DNA of 15,533 bases from Clostridia bacterium (GCA_017461825.1 JAFTXB010000172.1:1-15533); one strand, 5' to 3'. Shown: positions 1 through 7,070, numbered from the stretch's first letter. Notes: a model not told the origin generated them from the sequence alone. Program-made: numbers and translations.

Positions 1-15
1 GAAAGGAGGCGCCCC

Positions 16-1185
16 GTGGAAAAGCTATGGAATACGGTCAAAGAAGCCATCAAAAACATTGACCCTGTGCTGTTCTCGTGCGCGACGCTTCTTTCGATCA
101 TCAGCATCGTCACCGTATTTGGGGCGGTGGACAATTTTGGAATGTCCAAGCTGCGGATGCAGGTGTTTATTTTTATCGTCGGGCTGTTTGTGACCGTGCT
201 GTTTGCCTACATCGATTACCGTGTGATCGTGGACAAGCTGTGGATATGGATGCTGGTTGGCTCGGCGGTGCTGTTGATCCTCACCCTCGTCTTTGGCAGC
301 AGCGGCGAGTCGCGCGAAACGGCGAACAAAAGCTGGCTGGCGATCCCGGGAACGGGACTCATGATCCAACCCTCCGAGTTTGTCAAATTCGCCTTTATCT
401 GCACCTTTTCCAAGCATTTGTTTACGGTGCAGGATCACATCAACAAGCCTCTCACAGTTCTGCTTTTGGCGGCACACGCGGGGCTGATCGTTGGTTTGAT
501 CCTGATGTCGGGCGACCTTGGCGTAGCACTCATCTATCTTGCCATCGTTGCCATTATGCTCTTTTGCGCCGGACTTCATCCGCTCTACTTTTTGGGGCTT
601 GCGCTTGTGATCGTCCTGCTCTTCCCCTATCTGTGGGAGCATCTATCCAGCTATCAGCAACAGCGCATTATTATTGGCTTTAACCCCGAAAGCGATCCGC
701 TCGGCTATGGAATGCAGCCGCTCATGAGCCGTGATGCCATTGCGGCAGGCGGATTTATCGGTGTGGGGCTCTTTACAGGCGGCTACTATGAAATACTGCC
801 CGCTTCGCATACCGACTTTATTTACGCGACCGTGTGTGAAAAGTTTGGCTTTCTCGGCGGGGCCTTGGTTATCATCCTCTTTATGGTGATGGTGGTGCGG
901 ATCTTTATGATCGCGCGCGCCGCCGACCGCTCGGACTACGGCGGGCTGATCTGCGTGGGGATCGGGGGGATGCTGGTGGTGCAGATCCTGCTCAACATTG
1001 GCATGTGCTTTGCAATGCTACCCGTAATCGGCATCACGCTCCCGCTCCTCTCCTGCGGCGGATCCTCCATGCTTGCCACCTTTATGATGTTTGGGCTGTT
1101 ACATAACGTTTACTCACACTCGGACGGAGTGCGGCGATCCTTGGAGCTGAAACAGCTTCGCTCGCAATTTCAACCCGATTTTTGA
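16..1185 (+). CDS. rodA: RodA/FtsW family (SEDS) peptidoglycan polymerase
   Basis: This is a polytopic membrane protein of 389 aa, the usual SEDS length. SEDS proteins polymerise lipid II into glycan strands together with a class B PBP, in the elongasome (RodA) or divisome (FtsW). Visible family motifs are QPSEF at residues 118-122, an Asp in GDLG (D167) at the place of the conserved catalytic-loop Asp, the LPxSHTDFI block at 261-269, NIGM at 327-330 and GITLPLLSCGGSS at 339-351. About ten hydrophobic segments are seen. The start is GTG at 16, six bases after AAAGGAGG at 2-9. RodA is preferred over FtsW because of the overall pattern and the absence of division genes nearby, but the split is not certain from sequence alone. 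It is followed by a terminator-like hairpin (1200-1261). Confidence 0.9.
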   Translation: MEKLWNTVKEAIKNIDPVLFSCATLLSIISIVTVFGAVDNFGMSKLRMQVFIFIVGLFVTVLFAYIDYRVIVDKLWIWMLVGSAVLLILTLVFGSSGESRETANKSWLAIPGTGLMIQPSEFVKFAFICTFSKHLFTVQDHINKPLTVLLLAAHAGLIVGLILMSGDLGVALIYLAIVAIMLFCAGLHPLYFLGLALVIVLLFPYLWEHLSSYQQQRIIIGFNPESDPLGYGMQPLMSRDAIAAGGFIGVGLFTGGYYEILPASHTDFIYATVCEKFGFLGGALVIILFMVMVVRIFMIARAADRSDYGGLICVGIGGMLVVQILLNIGMCFAMLPVIGITLPLLSCGGSSMLATFMMFGLLHNVYSHSDGVRRSLELKQLRSQFQPDF

Positions 1186-1199
1186 TTTCCATTCATAAT

Positions 1200-1261
1200 G
1201 CGTCTCCCTGTTTCATATATTCTACCAACGAGAAATCTTATGAAACACGGGAGGCGTTTTT
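1200..1261 (+). promoter_or_regulatory. Terminator-like hairpin whose 3' arm contains the next gene's ribosome binding site
   Basis: The left arm 1201-1216 pairs with the right arm 1240-1256 in a 16-bp stem with one bulged C (1248) and one G-T wobble; the loop is 1217-1239. Five T follow (1257-1261), the layout of an intrinsic terminator for rodA. The right arm also contains GGGAGG (1249-1254), the only good Shine-Dalgarno sequence for the ATG at 1262. It may therefore act as a terminator, a translational lock, or both. Confidence 0.75.
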
Positions 1262-1747
1262 ATGTTCATCTATTCTCTGCGCGCAAGCACCATCAAGCTC
1301 GTTGGAGTCATATGCGTGGCTCTGACCGTACTCATCACGCTCATTGCGTTTGTTCCTACCTATGCCATCTCGTCACAGACCTCGGCAGGGGTCGACGGAG
1401 AGGTCAGCTACAACTATGACAAGATCAAAACTGCCGAAGATGTTGTGGATTTTCTCACCCAGTTTGGCTGGACGGTGAATGCCGCGCCCGTTGAGGTGAA
1501 AACGGTTACCGTCCCCGCCGAATTTGATAAAGTCTTTTCCGCCTATAACGAGATCCAAAAGGAACAGGGGCTTGATCTGAAAAAATTCAAAAACAAAGAA
1601 GTGACGCGCTACACCTTCTCCGTGGAAAACTATCCCGACTACGACGGCACCGTTTACGCAAACGTTTTGGTGTACCGCAACCGTGTGATCGGCGGCGATA
1701 TCTGTTCGGCGGATGTAAAGGGGTTTGTACACGGATTTGAAAAATAA
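1262..1747 (+). CDS. DUF4830-domain secreted or membrane-anchored protein
   Basis: This 161-aa protein has an N-terminal hydrophobic segment at about residues 12-32, either an uncleaved signal anchor or a signal peptide. It is followed by a domain resembling DUF4830 (about 78-160), with the hallmark stretches VPAEFDKVFSAYNEIQKEQG, RYTFSVENYP and RVIGGDICSAD. The biochemical role of this family, found in Clostridia, is unknown; the protein most likely faces the outside of the membrane. ATG 1262 is the only early Met. Its Shine-Dalgarno GGGAGG lies seven bases upstream inside a hairpin stem, so translation may be conditional. The gene sits between a cell-wall polymerase and a lipase-like gene, which suggests but does not prove an envelope role. 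Confidence 0.8.
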   Translation: MFIYSLRASTIKLVGVICVALTVLITLIAFVPTYAISSQTSAGVDGEVSYNYDKIKTAEDVVDFLTQFGWTVNAAPVEVKTVTVPAEFDKVFSAYNEIQKEQGLDLKKFKNKEVTRYTFSVENYPDYDGTVYANVLVYRNRVIGGDICSADVKGFVHGFEK

Positions 1748-1763
1748 TACCGATCGGTTGCAG

Positions 1764-1815
1764 ATTTCGCATATCCCGCATACTCTTTGATAAAAGGAGG
1801 TTGGATATGCGAAAT
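1764..1815 (+). promoter_or_regulatory. Perfect 13-bp hairpin enclosing the start codon of the lipase-like gene
   Basis: ATTTCGCATATCC (1764-1776) is the exact reverse complement of 1803-1815, which contains the ATG at 1807-1809. The 26-base loop (1777-1802) holds the Shine-Dalgarno AAGGAGG (1794-1800). The right arm is followed by a T-rich run (ATTTTCTTTT), so attenuation of transcription is also possible. Confidence 0.7.
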
Positions 1816-2451
1816 TTTCTTTTGGAGCTGTTTGACGACTGTCTGTCGCGAACCTATCGGGAAAGCGAAAACGGGGCAAGCTGGGATGTATCGCGCCGCG
1901 GAGAGGTACTGTTTCTCTTTTTTCAACACAGCCACGGTCTTGTGGATTGGCTGAATAATTTGGATTTTATCTCGGCGCCTTACAAGGAAATGTCCCCCGA
2001 ATGGCGTTGCCACGGAGGCTTTTTGCGGGTTTGGAAGAGTGTAAAACCGCTTGTGGAGCCCTTTATCCTTGACCCAAGCATCTCAAAGATCGTAACCGTG
2101 GGCTACAGCCACGGCGCGGCATTGGCTGTTCTCTGCCATGAATTTGCCTACTACCGCCGCCCCGAGCTCCGTCAATCGATAGAAGGCTACGGGTTTGGAT
2201 GTCCGCGCGTCCTCTACGGATGTCTGCCGCCCGACATTGCCGAAAGGTGGGACCGTTTTTACGTCATTCGTAATCTGGATGATCTCGTCACGCATCTGCC
2301 GCCGCGCACCTTTGGCTTTTGCCACGTTGGGAATCTTGTAACGGTTGGAAAAGTGGGACGTTACTCGGCGATCGATGCGCACAGACCCGAGAATTACCGT
2401 TGGGAGCTGTCTTTTTTATCTGAAAACAAATCTTCTCTTGCAAAAGAATAA
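1807..2451 (+). CDS. Class-3 lipase-like alpha/beta hydrolase
   Basis: This 214-aa protein has the nucleophile elbow G-Y-S-H-G (residues 99-103, Ser101), the GFGCPRV strand typical of lipase class 3 (129-135), an acidic NLDDLVTHLPP block (Asp158 or Asp159) and a C-terminal His192 in DAHRPENY. Together these give a Ser-Asp-His triad, so it is probably an esterase or lipase acting on an ester substrate that cannot be named. No signal peptide is visible, so the protein is likely cytoplasmic. The start is ATG 1807 rather than the in-frame TTG at 1801, because AAGGAGG ends at 1800 and leaves the usual six-base spacing only for the ATG. The start codon lies in a perfect hairpin. The gene is 59 bases after the DUF4830 gene on the same strand. 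Confidence 0.8.
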   Translation: MRNFLLELFDDCLSRTYRESENGASWDVSRRGEVLFLFFQHSHGLVDWLNNLDFISAPYKEMSPEWRCHGGFLRVWKSVKPLVEPFILDPSISKIVTVGYSHGAALAVLCHEFAYYRRPELRQSIEGYGFGCPRVLYGCLPPDIAERWDRFYVIRNLDDLVTHLPPRTFGFCHVGNLVTVGKVGRYSAIDAHRPENYRWELSFLSENKSSLAKE

Positions 2452-2466
2452 AAAATGTGTTAAAAT
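2438..2466 (+). promoter_or_regulatory. Sigma-A type promoter for the ASCH gene
   Basis: TTGCAA (2438-2443), a 17-base spacer and TAAAAT (2461-2466) preceded by an extended -10 TG. It overlaps the end of the lipase-like gene and would start transcription near 2473, just before the Shine-Dalgarno GGAGG (2479-2483). Confidence 0.65.
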
Positions 2467-2489
2467 AGTAAAAAACGCGGAGGTGTTTT

Positions 2490-2834
2490 ATGCTGCACGA
2501 AATGAGGCTGGATACGGTACCCTTTGATGCCATTCTTTACGGCAAAAAAGATATTGAAATGCGGCTATACGATGAAAAAAGGCGCTTGATGTGTGTGGGG
2601 GATGAGATCCTTTTTTATGAGCGAAATGGGGAGCGCACGCTACGGGTTGAGATAACGGCGCTTCATGTATTTCCCAGCTTCGAGGCTCTTTATGCCGTTT
2701 TTCCTGCTACACGGCTGGGGTATGACGAACATGAGATTCCCACCGCATCACCTGAAGACATGGAACGGTATTATTCACTCTATGAGCAGAAAAAGTGGGG
2801 CGTGATTGGGATTGAGATTCGAAAAAAGCCGTAA
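2490..2834 (+). CDS. ASCH domain (PUA-like fold) protein
   Basis: This 114-aa protein matches the small ASCH family over its whole length: an N-terminal MRLDTVPFDAI strand, KKDIEMRLYDEKRR (residues 19-32), the VGDEILF turn (36-42), a FPSFEALYAVFP helix and a C-terminal DMERYYSLYEQ...GVIGIEI segment. ASCH proteins have a PUA-like beta-barrel and are proposed to bind RNA or modified nucleotides; some hydrolyse N4-acetylcytidine. The function of this one is not known. ATG 2490 has GGAGG at 2479-2483, and a promoter lies directly upstream, so the gene can be transcribed on its own. Confidence 0.85.
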   Translation: MLHEMRLDTVPFDAILYGKKDIEMRLYDEKRRLMCVGDEILFYERNGERTLRVEITALHVFPSFEALYAVFPATRLGYDEHEIPTASPEDMERYYSLYEQKKWGVIGIEIRKKP

Positions 2835-2860
2835 AAAAGGGACTTTTTCAAGCCCCTTTT
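2835..2860. terminator. Bidirectional terminator between convergent genes
   Basis: AAAAGGG (2835-2841) pairs with CCCTTTT (2854-2860), with a further CTT/AAG inside a single mismatch and a TTTC loop. The arms provide T runs on both strands, better on the minus strand. It lies between the ASCH stop (2834) and the convergent hydrolase stop (2866). Confidence 0.75.
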
Positions 2861-2865
2861 GATAT

Positions 2866-3747
2866 TCAATTGTAAAAATCGTGGTTGCCGATGCGAAACG
2901 CAAAGGGTCGTGTGCGCTGGATCCAATTGTTGGTTGCGATGCGCGGATTGACGAAAAAGAGTGCCGAATCCGAAAGGCTGTACCCCTCAAGGCAGATCTT
3001 TGCCGCGATTATCGCGCCGGCGGTTGGTGCCTTGTAGATCGTTCCATACGAAACGGGCGAGAATTGTGTACCGTACTTGCGGTCAAATATCACACCGTAA
3101 ACGGTGTTGGGATAGGATGCGCTTTTGACACGGTTGAGCACCACGTTTCCTACAGCGATCTGTCCCAGGAACGGCTCGCCCTTTGCCTCGGCGGAAATGA
3201 TACGTGAGAGCCAGTACAGATCATTGGCATCATACGCAGCCGCCTTGACCGCGCGTACCGTACCTACTGTGGTCAGCTCCACACAGCGTGCCTTGGCATT
3301 CCACGACAGCTCCTCAGCAAACGCGCGTGCCAAGGGGCGAATGGGAACATACAAATGCCCTTGCAGGTTTAATACCTTGCCAACAGTATAAAAATAATGC
3401 CCGTTGGCGATGATGTACACGGCATCATTTTGTACCGACATGTTCAGATGCTCGGTTTTGACGGTTGCCGTTTTCGTTGTGCCGTTCCATGTAAAGGAAC
3501 AGTCGGCAAACAGGTTACAGAACTTGCGCAGCGGAACGTATGTAACTGAATCGACGATAAAACATTCCCCCTCAAGTACCTCGCTGCCGTCCAGATAAAC
3601 TCTGGTGGAAACCGAACCCGACGGTCGGACTACCGTTTCTGCGGACGCTCCGAGTGCCATACCGCCGATCAGCATCACACATGCGAGTACAGCGGTCAGA
3701 ACACGTCGGAGCAATTGCGTTCGTTCAAAAATTTGGAAATTCTTCAT
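2866..3747 (-). CDS. Secreted SleB/CwlJ-type cell wall hydrolase with stalk (copper amine oxidase N-like) domain
   Basis: This 293-aa protein has a signal peptide (hydrophobic about 15-34, likely cleavage after ASA at 36). A stalk/copper-amine-oxidase-N-like domain at about 45-160 carries two VPLR/VPIR repeats (71-74, 134-137). A Hydrolase_2 domain at about 176-292 has the SAEAKGEP block, with Glu187 in the place of the catalytic Glu of SleB, then QIAVGNVVLNRVKS and QFSP. The family cleaves peptidoglycan, in SleB as a lytic transglycosylase on spore cortex. The stalk domain is thought to bind cell wall, so this form may serve vegetative wall turnover or germination. The start at 3747 is preceded by AAAGGGGG on the minus strand. 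A good promoter lies at 3806-3834 and a terminator directly after the stop. Confidence 0.88.
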   Translation of the reverse strand: MKNFQIFERTQLLRRVLTAVLACVMLIGGMALGASAETVVRPSGSVSTRVYLDGSEVLEGECFIVDSVTYVPLRKFCNLFADCSFTWNGTTKTATVKTEHLNMSVQNDAVYIIANGHYFYTVGKVLNLQGHLYVPIRPLARAFAEELSWNAKARCVELTTVGTVRAVKAAAYDANDLYWLSRIISAEAKGEPFLGQIAVGNVVLNRVKSASYPNTVYGVIFDRKYGTQFSPVSYGTIYKAPTAGAIIAAKICLEGYSLSDSALFFVNPRIATNNWIQRTRPFAFRIGNHDFYN

Positions 3748-3805
3748 AGGTTACCCCCTTTTTGTAGTTGACGAGGATGTCAAACCGCGGCTGTCTCTTG
3801 TCCAT

Positions 3806-3834
3806 ATTGTAACAGAAAAGACAGAAAAAATCAA
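3806..3834 (-). promoter_or_regulatory. Sigma-A type promoter for the cell wall hydrolase
   Basis: On the minus strand: TTGATT (3829-3834), 17-base spacer, TACAAT (3806-3811), with TG of an extended -10 just upstream. Predicted transcription start is near 3799, giving a leader of about 50 bases. Confidence 0.7.
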
Positions 3835-3882
3835 CCCACACTTTTCGGCAACAAAGGAAGATAAAGAGAAGGAAGGAACAGA

Positions 3883-4515
3883 ATGGAAAATTACACTCAT
3901 GTGATTTGGGATTTTAACGGCACCTTATATAATGATGTTGACGTTTGCCTGACATGCGCCAACCGATTGCTCTCCGCGCACGGCTTAAAAACACTTGTTG
4001 GCATTGAGGAGTACCGCACGCTGTTTGGATTTCCCATCATCGATTACTACCGCCGCATGGGATTTGATTTTGGCAAAACGCCCTACTCCGAGCTTGCGGT
4101 TGAGTGGGTTGCATATTATTTGGAAGAAAGCCACAACGCAGCCCTCTTTCCCGATGCCCAACGCGTGCTATCGGCGGTTCATGCGCTTGGGATCAAGCAA
4201 TTGATCCTATCGGCAACAGAGCTTACAATGCTTGAGCGCCAGGTTTCATCTCTTGGCATCCGTCCTTATTTTGACGGTCTCTTGGGATTGTCGGATATCC
4301 ACGCGCACAGCAAGGAAGAGATCGGCAGGAGCTGGCGAGCATTGCATCCCGACGCCAAGCTCTTGATGATTGGAGACACCGACCACGATGCCGCCGTTGC
4401 CGAAGCAATGGGAGCCGATTGCATTCTTGTTGCCGCCGGGCACCAAAGCCGCAAAACGCTGGAAGCCTGCCACCCGCTTTGTGTTGTCAATTCTATATCT
4501 GATATTTTAAAATAA
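3883..4515 (+). CDS. HAD-superfamily phosphatase, phosphoglycolate phosphatase-like
   Basis: This 210-aa cytoplasmic protein has all four HAD motifs: motif I DFNGTL (residues 10-15, nucleophile Asp10), motif II Ser110 in LILSATE, motif III Lys144 and motif IV GDTDHDA (164-170). An alpha-helical C1 cap lies between motifs I and II. The family hydrolyses small phosphorylated metabolites; the substrate cannot be read from sequence. The residue two after the nucleophile is Asn12 rather than the usual acid-base Asp, a variant common in annotated clostridial and Bacteroidetes HAD proteins. ATG 3883 follows an AAGGAAGG-type ribosome binding site. No convincing promoter was seen in the 135-base divergent gap. 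The gene ends before a very strong terminator. Confidence 0.85.
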   Translation: MENYTHVIWDFNGTLYNDVDVCLTCANRLLSAHGLKTLVGIEEYRTLFGFPIIDYYRRMGFDFGKTPYSELAVEWVAYYLEESHNAALFPDAQRVLSAVHALGIKQLILSATELTMLERQVSSLGIRPYFDGLLGLSDIHAHSKEEIGRSWRALHPDAKLLMIGDTDHDAAVAEAMGADCILVAAGHQSRKTLEACHPLCVVNSISDILK

Positions 4516-4547
4516 TTCTAATTCTTATTCTAAAATTAAATTTAAAA

Positions 4548-4591
4548 CAAGGGCGTTTCATAACGAAAAAGCATGAAACGCCCTTGCTTTT
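4548..4591 (+). terminator. Rho-independent terminator after the HAD gene
   Basis: A perfect 14-bp stem: CAAGGGCGTTTCAT (4548-4561) and ATGAAACGCCCTTG (4573-4586), loop 4562-4572, followed by CTTTTATT. Confidence 0.9.
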
Positions 4592-4732
4592 ATTGTATTA
4601 TACTGCTCTCTGTTTAAAGTATAGAACTGAAGTCGGGAGACCGTTTTGGGTAATGGCCCCGCCTAAGCGTAGCGAAGGCTTTGGTATGCGAGAGCTATTG
4701 CTCGGATATAAAGTGATCAAACGCCCTTTGCC
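4592..4732. other. Non-coding spacer, no gene seen
   Basis: Between the HAD terminator and the first repeat copy I find no supported gene. Short open frames on both strands lack ribosome binding sites and family resemblance. Small inverted repeats such as GAGC-tatt-GCTC near 4692-4703 are too short to call. Confidence 0.5.
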
Positions 4733-4874
4733 GTCAGAAAACAAAAAGCCATGCCTAAAAACACCACAATATCCTTTTTTAAAGTTTTGAAAGGTGTCGG
4801 ACGTGTATTTGCGTAGCAAATCACGTGTCTTGGCGCTGGCGCCAAGTATAACTTTATTTCAAAAGTTTTCTGAC
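4733..4874 (-). repeat. Structured intergenic repeat, copy R1 (142 bp)
   Basis: Read on the minus strand it starts GTCAGAAAACTTTT (4874-4861) and ends GTTTTCTGAC (4742-4733), so the ends are a perfect 10-bp terminal inverted repeat. The segment 4781-4874 is identical to the reverse complement of 8144-8237 over 94 bases. It contains a CTTGGCG-CCAG-CGCCAAG hairpin and a second stem ATTTGC/GCAAAT flanked by ACGTG/CACGT. The conserved tail continues as GGCAAAGG beyond the inverted repeat. It lies 29 bases after the stop codon of the minus-strand SGNH gene, in that gene's orientation. Confidence 0.9.
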
Positions 4875-4903
4875 AAAAACAATACAATATTTTGAGATTA
4901 GTA

Positions 4904-5908
4904 TTAGATATGTTTTGCGATCTCCCGATACAGGTTGGACGCATAGACACCAAAGCCGAGGTCATTGGGATGCAGCCATTGATCGGCGTAAAAATCCTTG
5001 ACGGCGGGGGTAAGCTTCCAGCCGTTGATCAGAGTGACATTGGAAAGTCCTTGGCAAGCCTTGCGGATCACGGCATCGACATTGACGCAGGGGGAGCCAA
5101 ACGGTGTATCGCTTCTGTTTCCGCTGAGGCGGCAAATGGGGCTGATTCCCAAGATCTTGGCGTTGGGATACAGTGCGGACAGGCGGGAATAGAAAGCCTT
5201 TGCGTTTTCAAAAAGCACCTCGGGGGTACACCTGCTCCAATCGTTTGTGCCGTATGCTACCGTGACAATATCGGGGGCTGTGGGATCGGGCAGCTCTGCC
5301 AGCGGCGGATTGAATATATCGCCTCCCAGCCCCTTATTGGTCTCATCGGCATCCAAAAGGCGCGCAATGCGGCAAGCATAGGACTGAGACGGGAAAGACG
5401 CATCGTAGCCGTGTGTGATCGAATCGCCAAAGCAGATCATTTTCAGCTTGCGGGATACACCAACCACGGCGGCACCGTCGTCGAGCTCCACGTTTTTCAG
5501 AGCAACCACGGCTGACCACGGCAGATAGAGCTCCACGGTCTTTTCACCTGCCGACAGAGCAAAATTGATGTGCCCTCCGCTGACATGCTGATAATCAACA
5601 TTGCAATGCTCGGTCATCAAACCGTCCTGATACAGATCAAAACCGGCATAAAGACGGCTGGAACCTCCCGGGAAAATCTCAAAATCAAATCCGATCCGGC
5701 TTGAGTCGGTTCGAAACGCCAAACGAACACCCGATGTTGCATAAGTCTTATCATAAAAATTCTTTTTTTGAGGATCGAGCTCCGCCGCATGTCGCAAAAC
5801 CTCGGTCTGTGCTTCGGTGAAACGATAAAAACGGAACGCGCCGTCAATCAGCTCAACATGTGTCACACCTCTTGTAATCTCTCTCATTTGCTCCAAATTT
5901 AAATACAT
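4904..5908 (-). CDS. SGNH/GDSL hydrolase (esterase), tandem paralogue 1
   Basis: This 334-aa protein has an N-terminal beta-rich, jelly-roll-like domain (about 1-150), possibly of the SsfX3-like type, and a C-terminal SGNH hydrolase domain. Block I is GDSITHG with Ser163, block II NKGLGGD (191-197), block III GTND (220-223), block V His313 in LHPNDLG. SGNH enzymes deacylate carbohydrates, lipids or small esters; many gut relatives are carbohydrate acetyl esterases, but the substrate is unknown here. No signal peptide is seen, so it is likely intracellular. The Asp309-His313 spacing is one residue longer than the usual DxxH. ATG 5908 has an AAAGGA-type ribosome binding site. It is 19 bases downstream of its paralogue and shares its N-terminal and catalytic blocks, indicating tandem duplication and co-transcription. 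Confidence 0.88.
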   Translation of the reverse strand: MYLNLEQMREITRGVTHVELIDGAFRFYRFTEAQTEVLRHAAELDPQKKNFYDKTYATSGVRLAFRTDSSRIGFDFEIFPGGSSRLYAGFDLYQDGLMTEHCNVDYQHVSGGHINFALSAGEKTVELYLPWSAVVALKNVELDDGAAVVGVSRKLKMICFGDSITHGYDASFPSQSYACRIARLLDADETNKGLGGDIFNPPLAELPDPTAPDIVTVAYGTNDWSRCTPEVLFENAKAFYSRLSALYPNAKILGISPICRLSGNRSDTPFGSPCVNVDAVIRKACQGLSNVTLINGWKLTPAVKDFYADQWLHPNDLGFGVYASNLYREIAKHI

Positions 5909-5927
5909 GATCTTGATTTCCTTTCAG

Positions 5928-6920
5928 TCAATTCTTATCAAACTCTTCTTTTACCGTGCGATACAAATTCTCGGCGTAAACGCCAAATCCGAGGTCGTTG
6001 GGATGTACACCGTCATAATAAAAATCGGTGTAAGCGGGGATCACTTTCCAACCGCTGATAACCCGAACCGAGGAAAAACCGCGGCATGCCTCGCGGATCA
6101 AGTTTTCCACCTCATACGCGGGGATCCCCATTTTGGTCCCCTTTTTGTTCCAATCGGCGCGCCACACGGGTGTGATGGCGCAAATCGGAATTTTGGGGTA
6201 CATCTCGGTCAATTTTTGCATAAACAGCGTGTATTTCTTTAAAAATTCATCCCGCGCGCGGCATCCCCAATCGTTCGTACCATATGCAACCGTGATCAGA
6301 TCGGGCATATTTGCTTCGCACTCACAGACAAGCTCGGGGAACACCATGTCACCGCCGATGCCCTTGTTGGTCAGGTCGGCATCTAAAAGATCTGCCAATC
6401 GGCAAGCATACGAAAGCGACGGATGATTGCTGTAAACGCCCTGTGTGATCGAATCGCCAAAGCAAAGCAGCTTGCGTGGGCGATAAAGACCTGTCAGAGA
6501 CGCGCATTCGTCTATCTGTACATTTGCAAGATCGAAGCATGCCTCCCATGGAAAATAGATCTCCACCGACTTTTCGCCCTCGGACAGCAGGATCTCAACA
6601 TGTCCCGTTTCGGGCTGTAATGTCTCAAAGCCGAAATGTGCAGTCATATGTCGGTTTTCGTACACGTCGAAATACGCGGTAGGGCGAGAAGTTGCCACTG
6701 TGCGGCGATAATCAAATGTCAAGCGTTTTGAATCGGTGCGCAAAGCCAGTCGAACTCCCGCCGTGGAGTAGGTACGGCGATAGAGCCCTTCCTCGCCTGC
6801 CTCGCGGTATGTATCCGCCTGCCTTTTTGTAAAACGGCGCAAGCAAAAGTAGCCGTCTGTTTCCTCAATCCGTGAGGCTCCGCGGGTGATCTCTTGCATT
6901 TGCTGTAAATTCAAAACCAT
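5928..6920 (-). CDS. SGNH/GDSL hydrolase (esterase), tandem paralogue 2
   Basis: This 330-aa protein has the same architecture as its downstream neighbour: a beta-rich N-terminal domain (about 1-150), then an SGNH domain with GDSITQG (Ser157), NKGIGGD (185-191), GTND (214-217) and Asp303-G-V-His306. The full Ser-Gly-Asn-His set is present. The start is ATG 6920, not the upstream in-frame ATG at 6983: GGAGGT (6928-6933) precedes 6920 by the right distance, the paralogue begins at the matching residue (M-x-LNLxQM), and the upstream Met overlaps the promoter. The protein has no signal peptide. It is the first gene of a two-gene leftward operon driven by the promoter at 6955-6983. Confidence 0.88.
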   Translation of the reverse strand: MVLNLQQMQEITRGASRIEETDGYFCLRRFTKRQADTYREAGEEGLYRRTYSTAGVRLALRTDSKRLTFDYRRTVATSRPTAYFDVYENRHMTAHFGFETLQPETGHVEILLSEGEKSVEIYFPWEACFDLANVQIDECASLTGLYRPRKLLCFGDSITQGVYSNHPSLSYACRLADLLDADLTNKGIGGDMVFPELVCECEANMPDLITVAYGTNDWGCRARDEFLKKYTLFMQKLTEMYPKIPICAITPVWRADWNKKGTKMGIPAYEVENLIREACRGFSSVRVISGWKVIPAYTDFYYDGVHPNDLGFGVYAENLYRTVKEEFDKN

Positions 6921-6954
6921 ACCGTTGACCTCCATTACGGTTATAACTCTATAA

Positions 6955-6983
6955 ATGATATCACAAAACGCCAAATTATGCAA
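6955..6983 (-). promoter_or_regulatory. Promoter of the leftward SGNH operon
   Basis: On the minus strand: TTGCAT (6978-6983), 17-base spacer, TATCAT (6955-6960) with an extended -10 TGA. It faces away from the rightward promoter at 7042-7070; the 58 bases between them hold an imperfect inverted repeat of T and A runs flanked by AAGG/CCTT. Confidence 0.7.
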
Positions 6984-7041
6984 GGTCTTTTTTTAAAAAA
7001 GCCTTTGTTTTTCTATATCTTTGAAAATTTTTTAAATAGCG

Positions 7042-7070
7042 TTGCAAAATTGACAGAATTATGATACAAT
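7042..7070 (+). promoter_or_regulatory. Promoter of the rightward SGNH gene
   Basis: TTGCAA (7042-7047), 17-base spacer, TACAAT (7065-7070) with extended -10 TGA. Transcription would start near 7077, giving a leader of about 34 bases before ATG 7111. Confidence 0.7.

Noticed and set aside
3768..3784. TTGAC-6-GTCAA inverted repeat in the leader of the cell wall hydrolase gene
   Set aside because: Only five base pairs; could arise by chance, and no second copy was seen near other promoters.
3765..3882. Promoter for the HAD gene in the divergent gap
   Set aside because: TTGACG at 3768 has no acceptable -10 box at 16-18 bases; other combinations were worse.
4584..4965. Short open frames through the first repeat copy
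   Set aside because: They translate hairpin sequence of the repeat and the spacer, and no Shine-Dalgarno sequence precedes them.
4892..5515. Plus-strand open frame of 207 codons
   Set aside because: Antisense to the SGNH catalytic domain; low-quality translation and no start signal.
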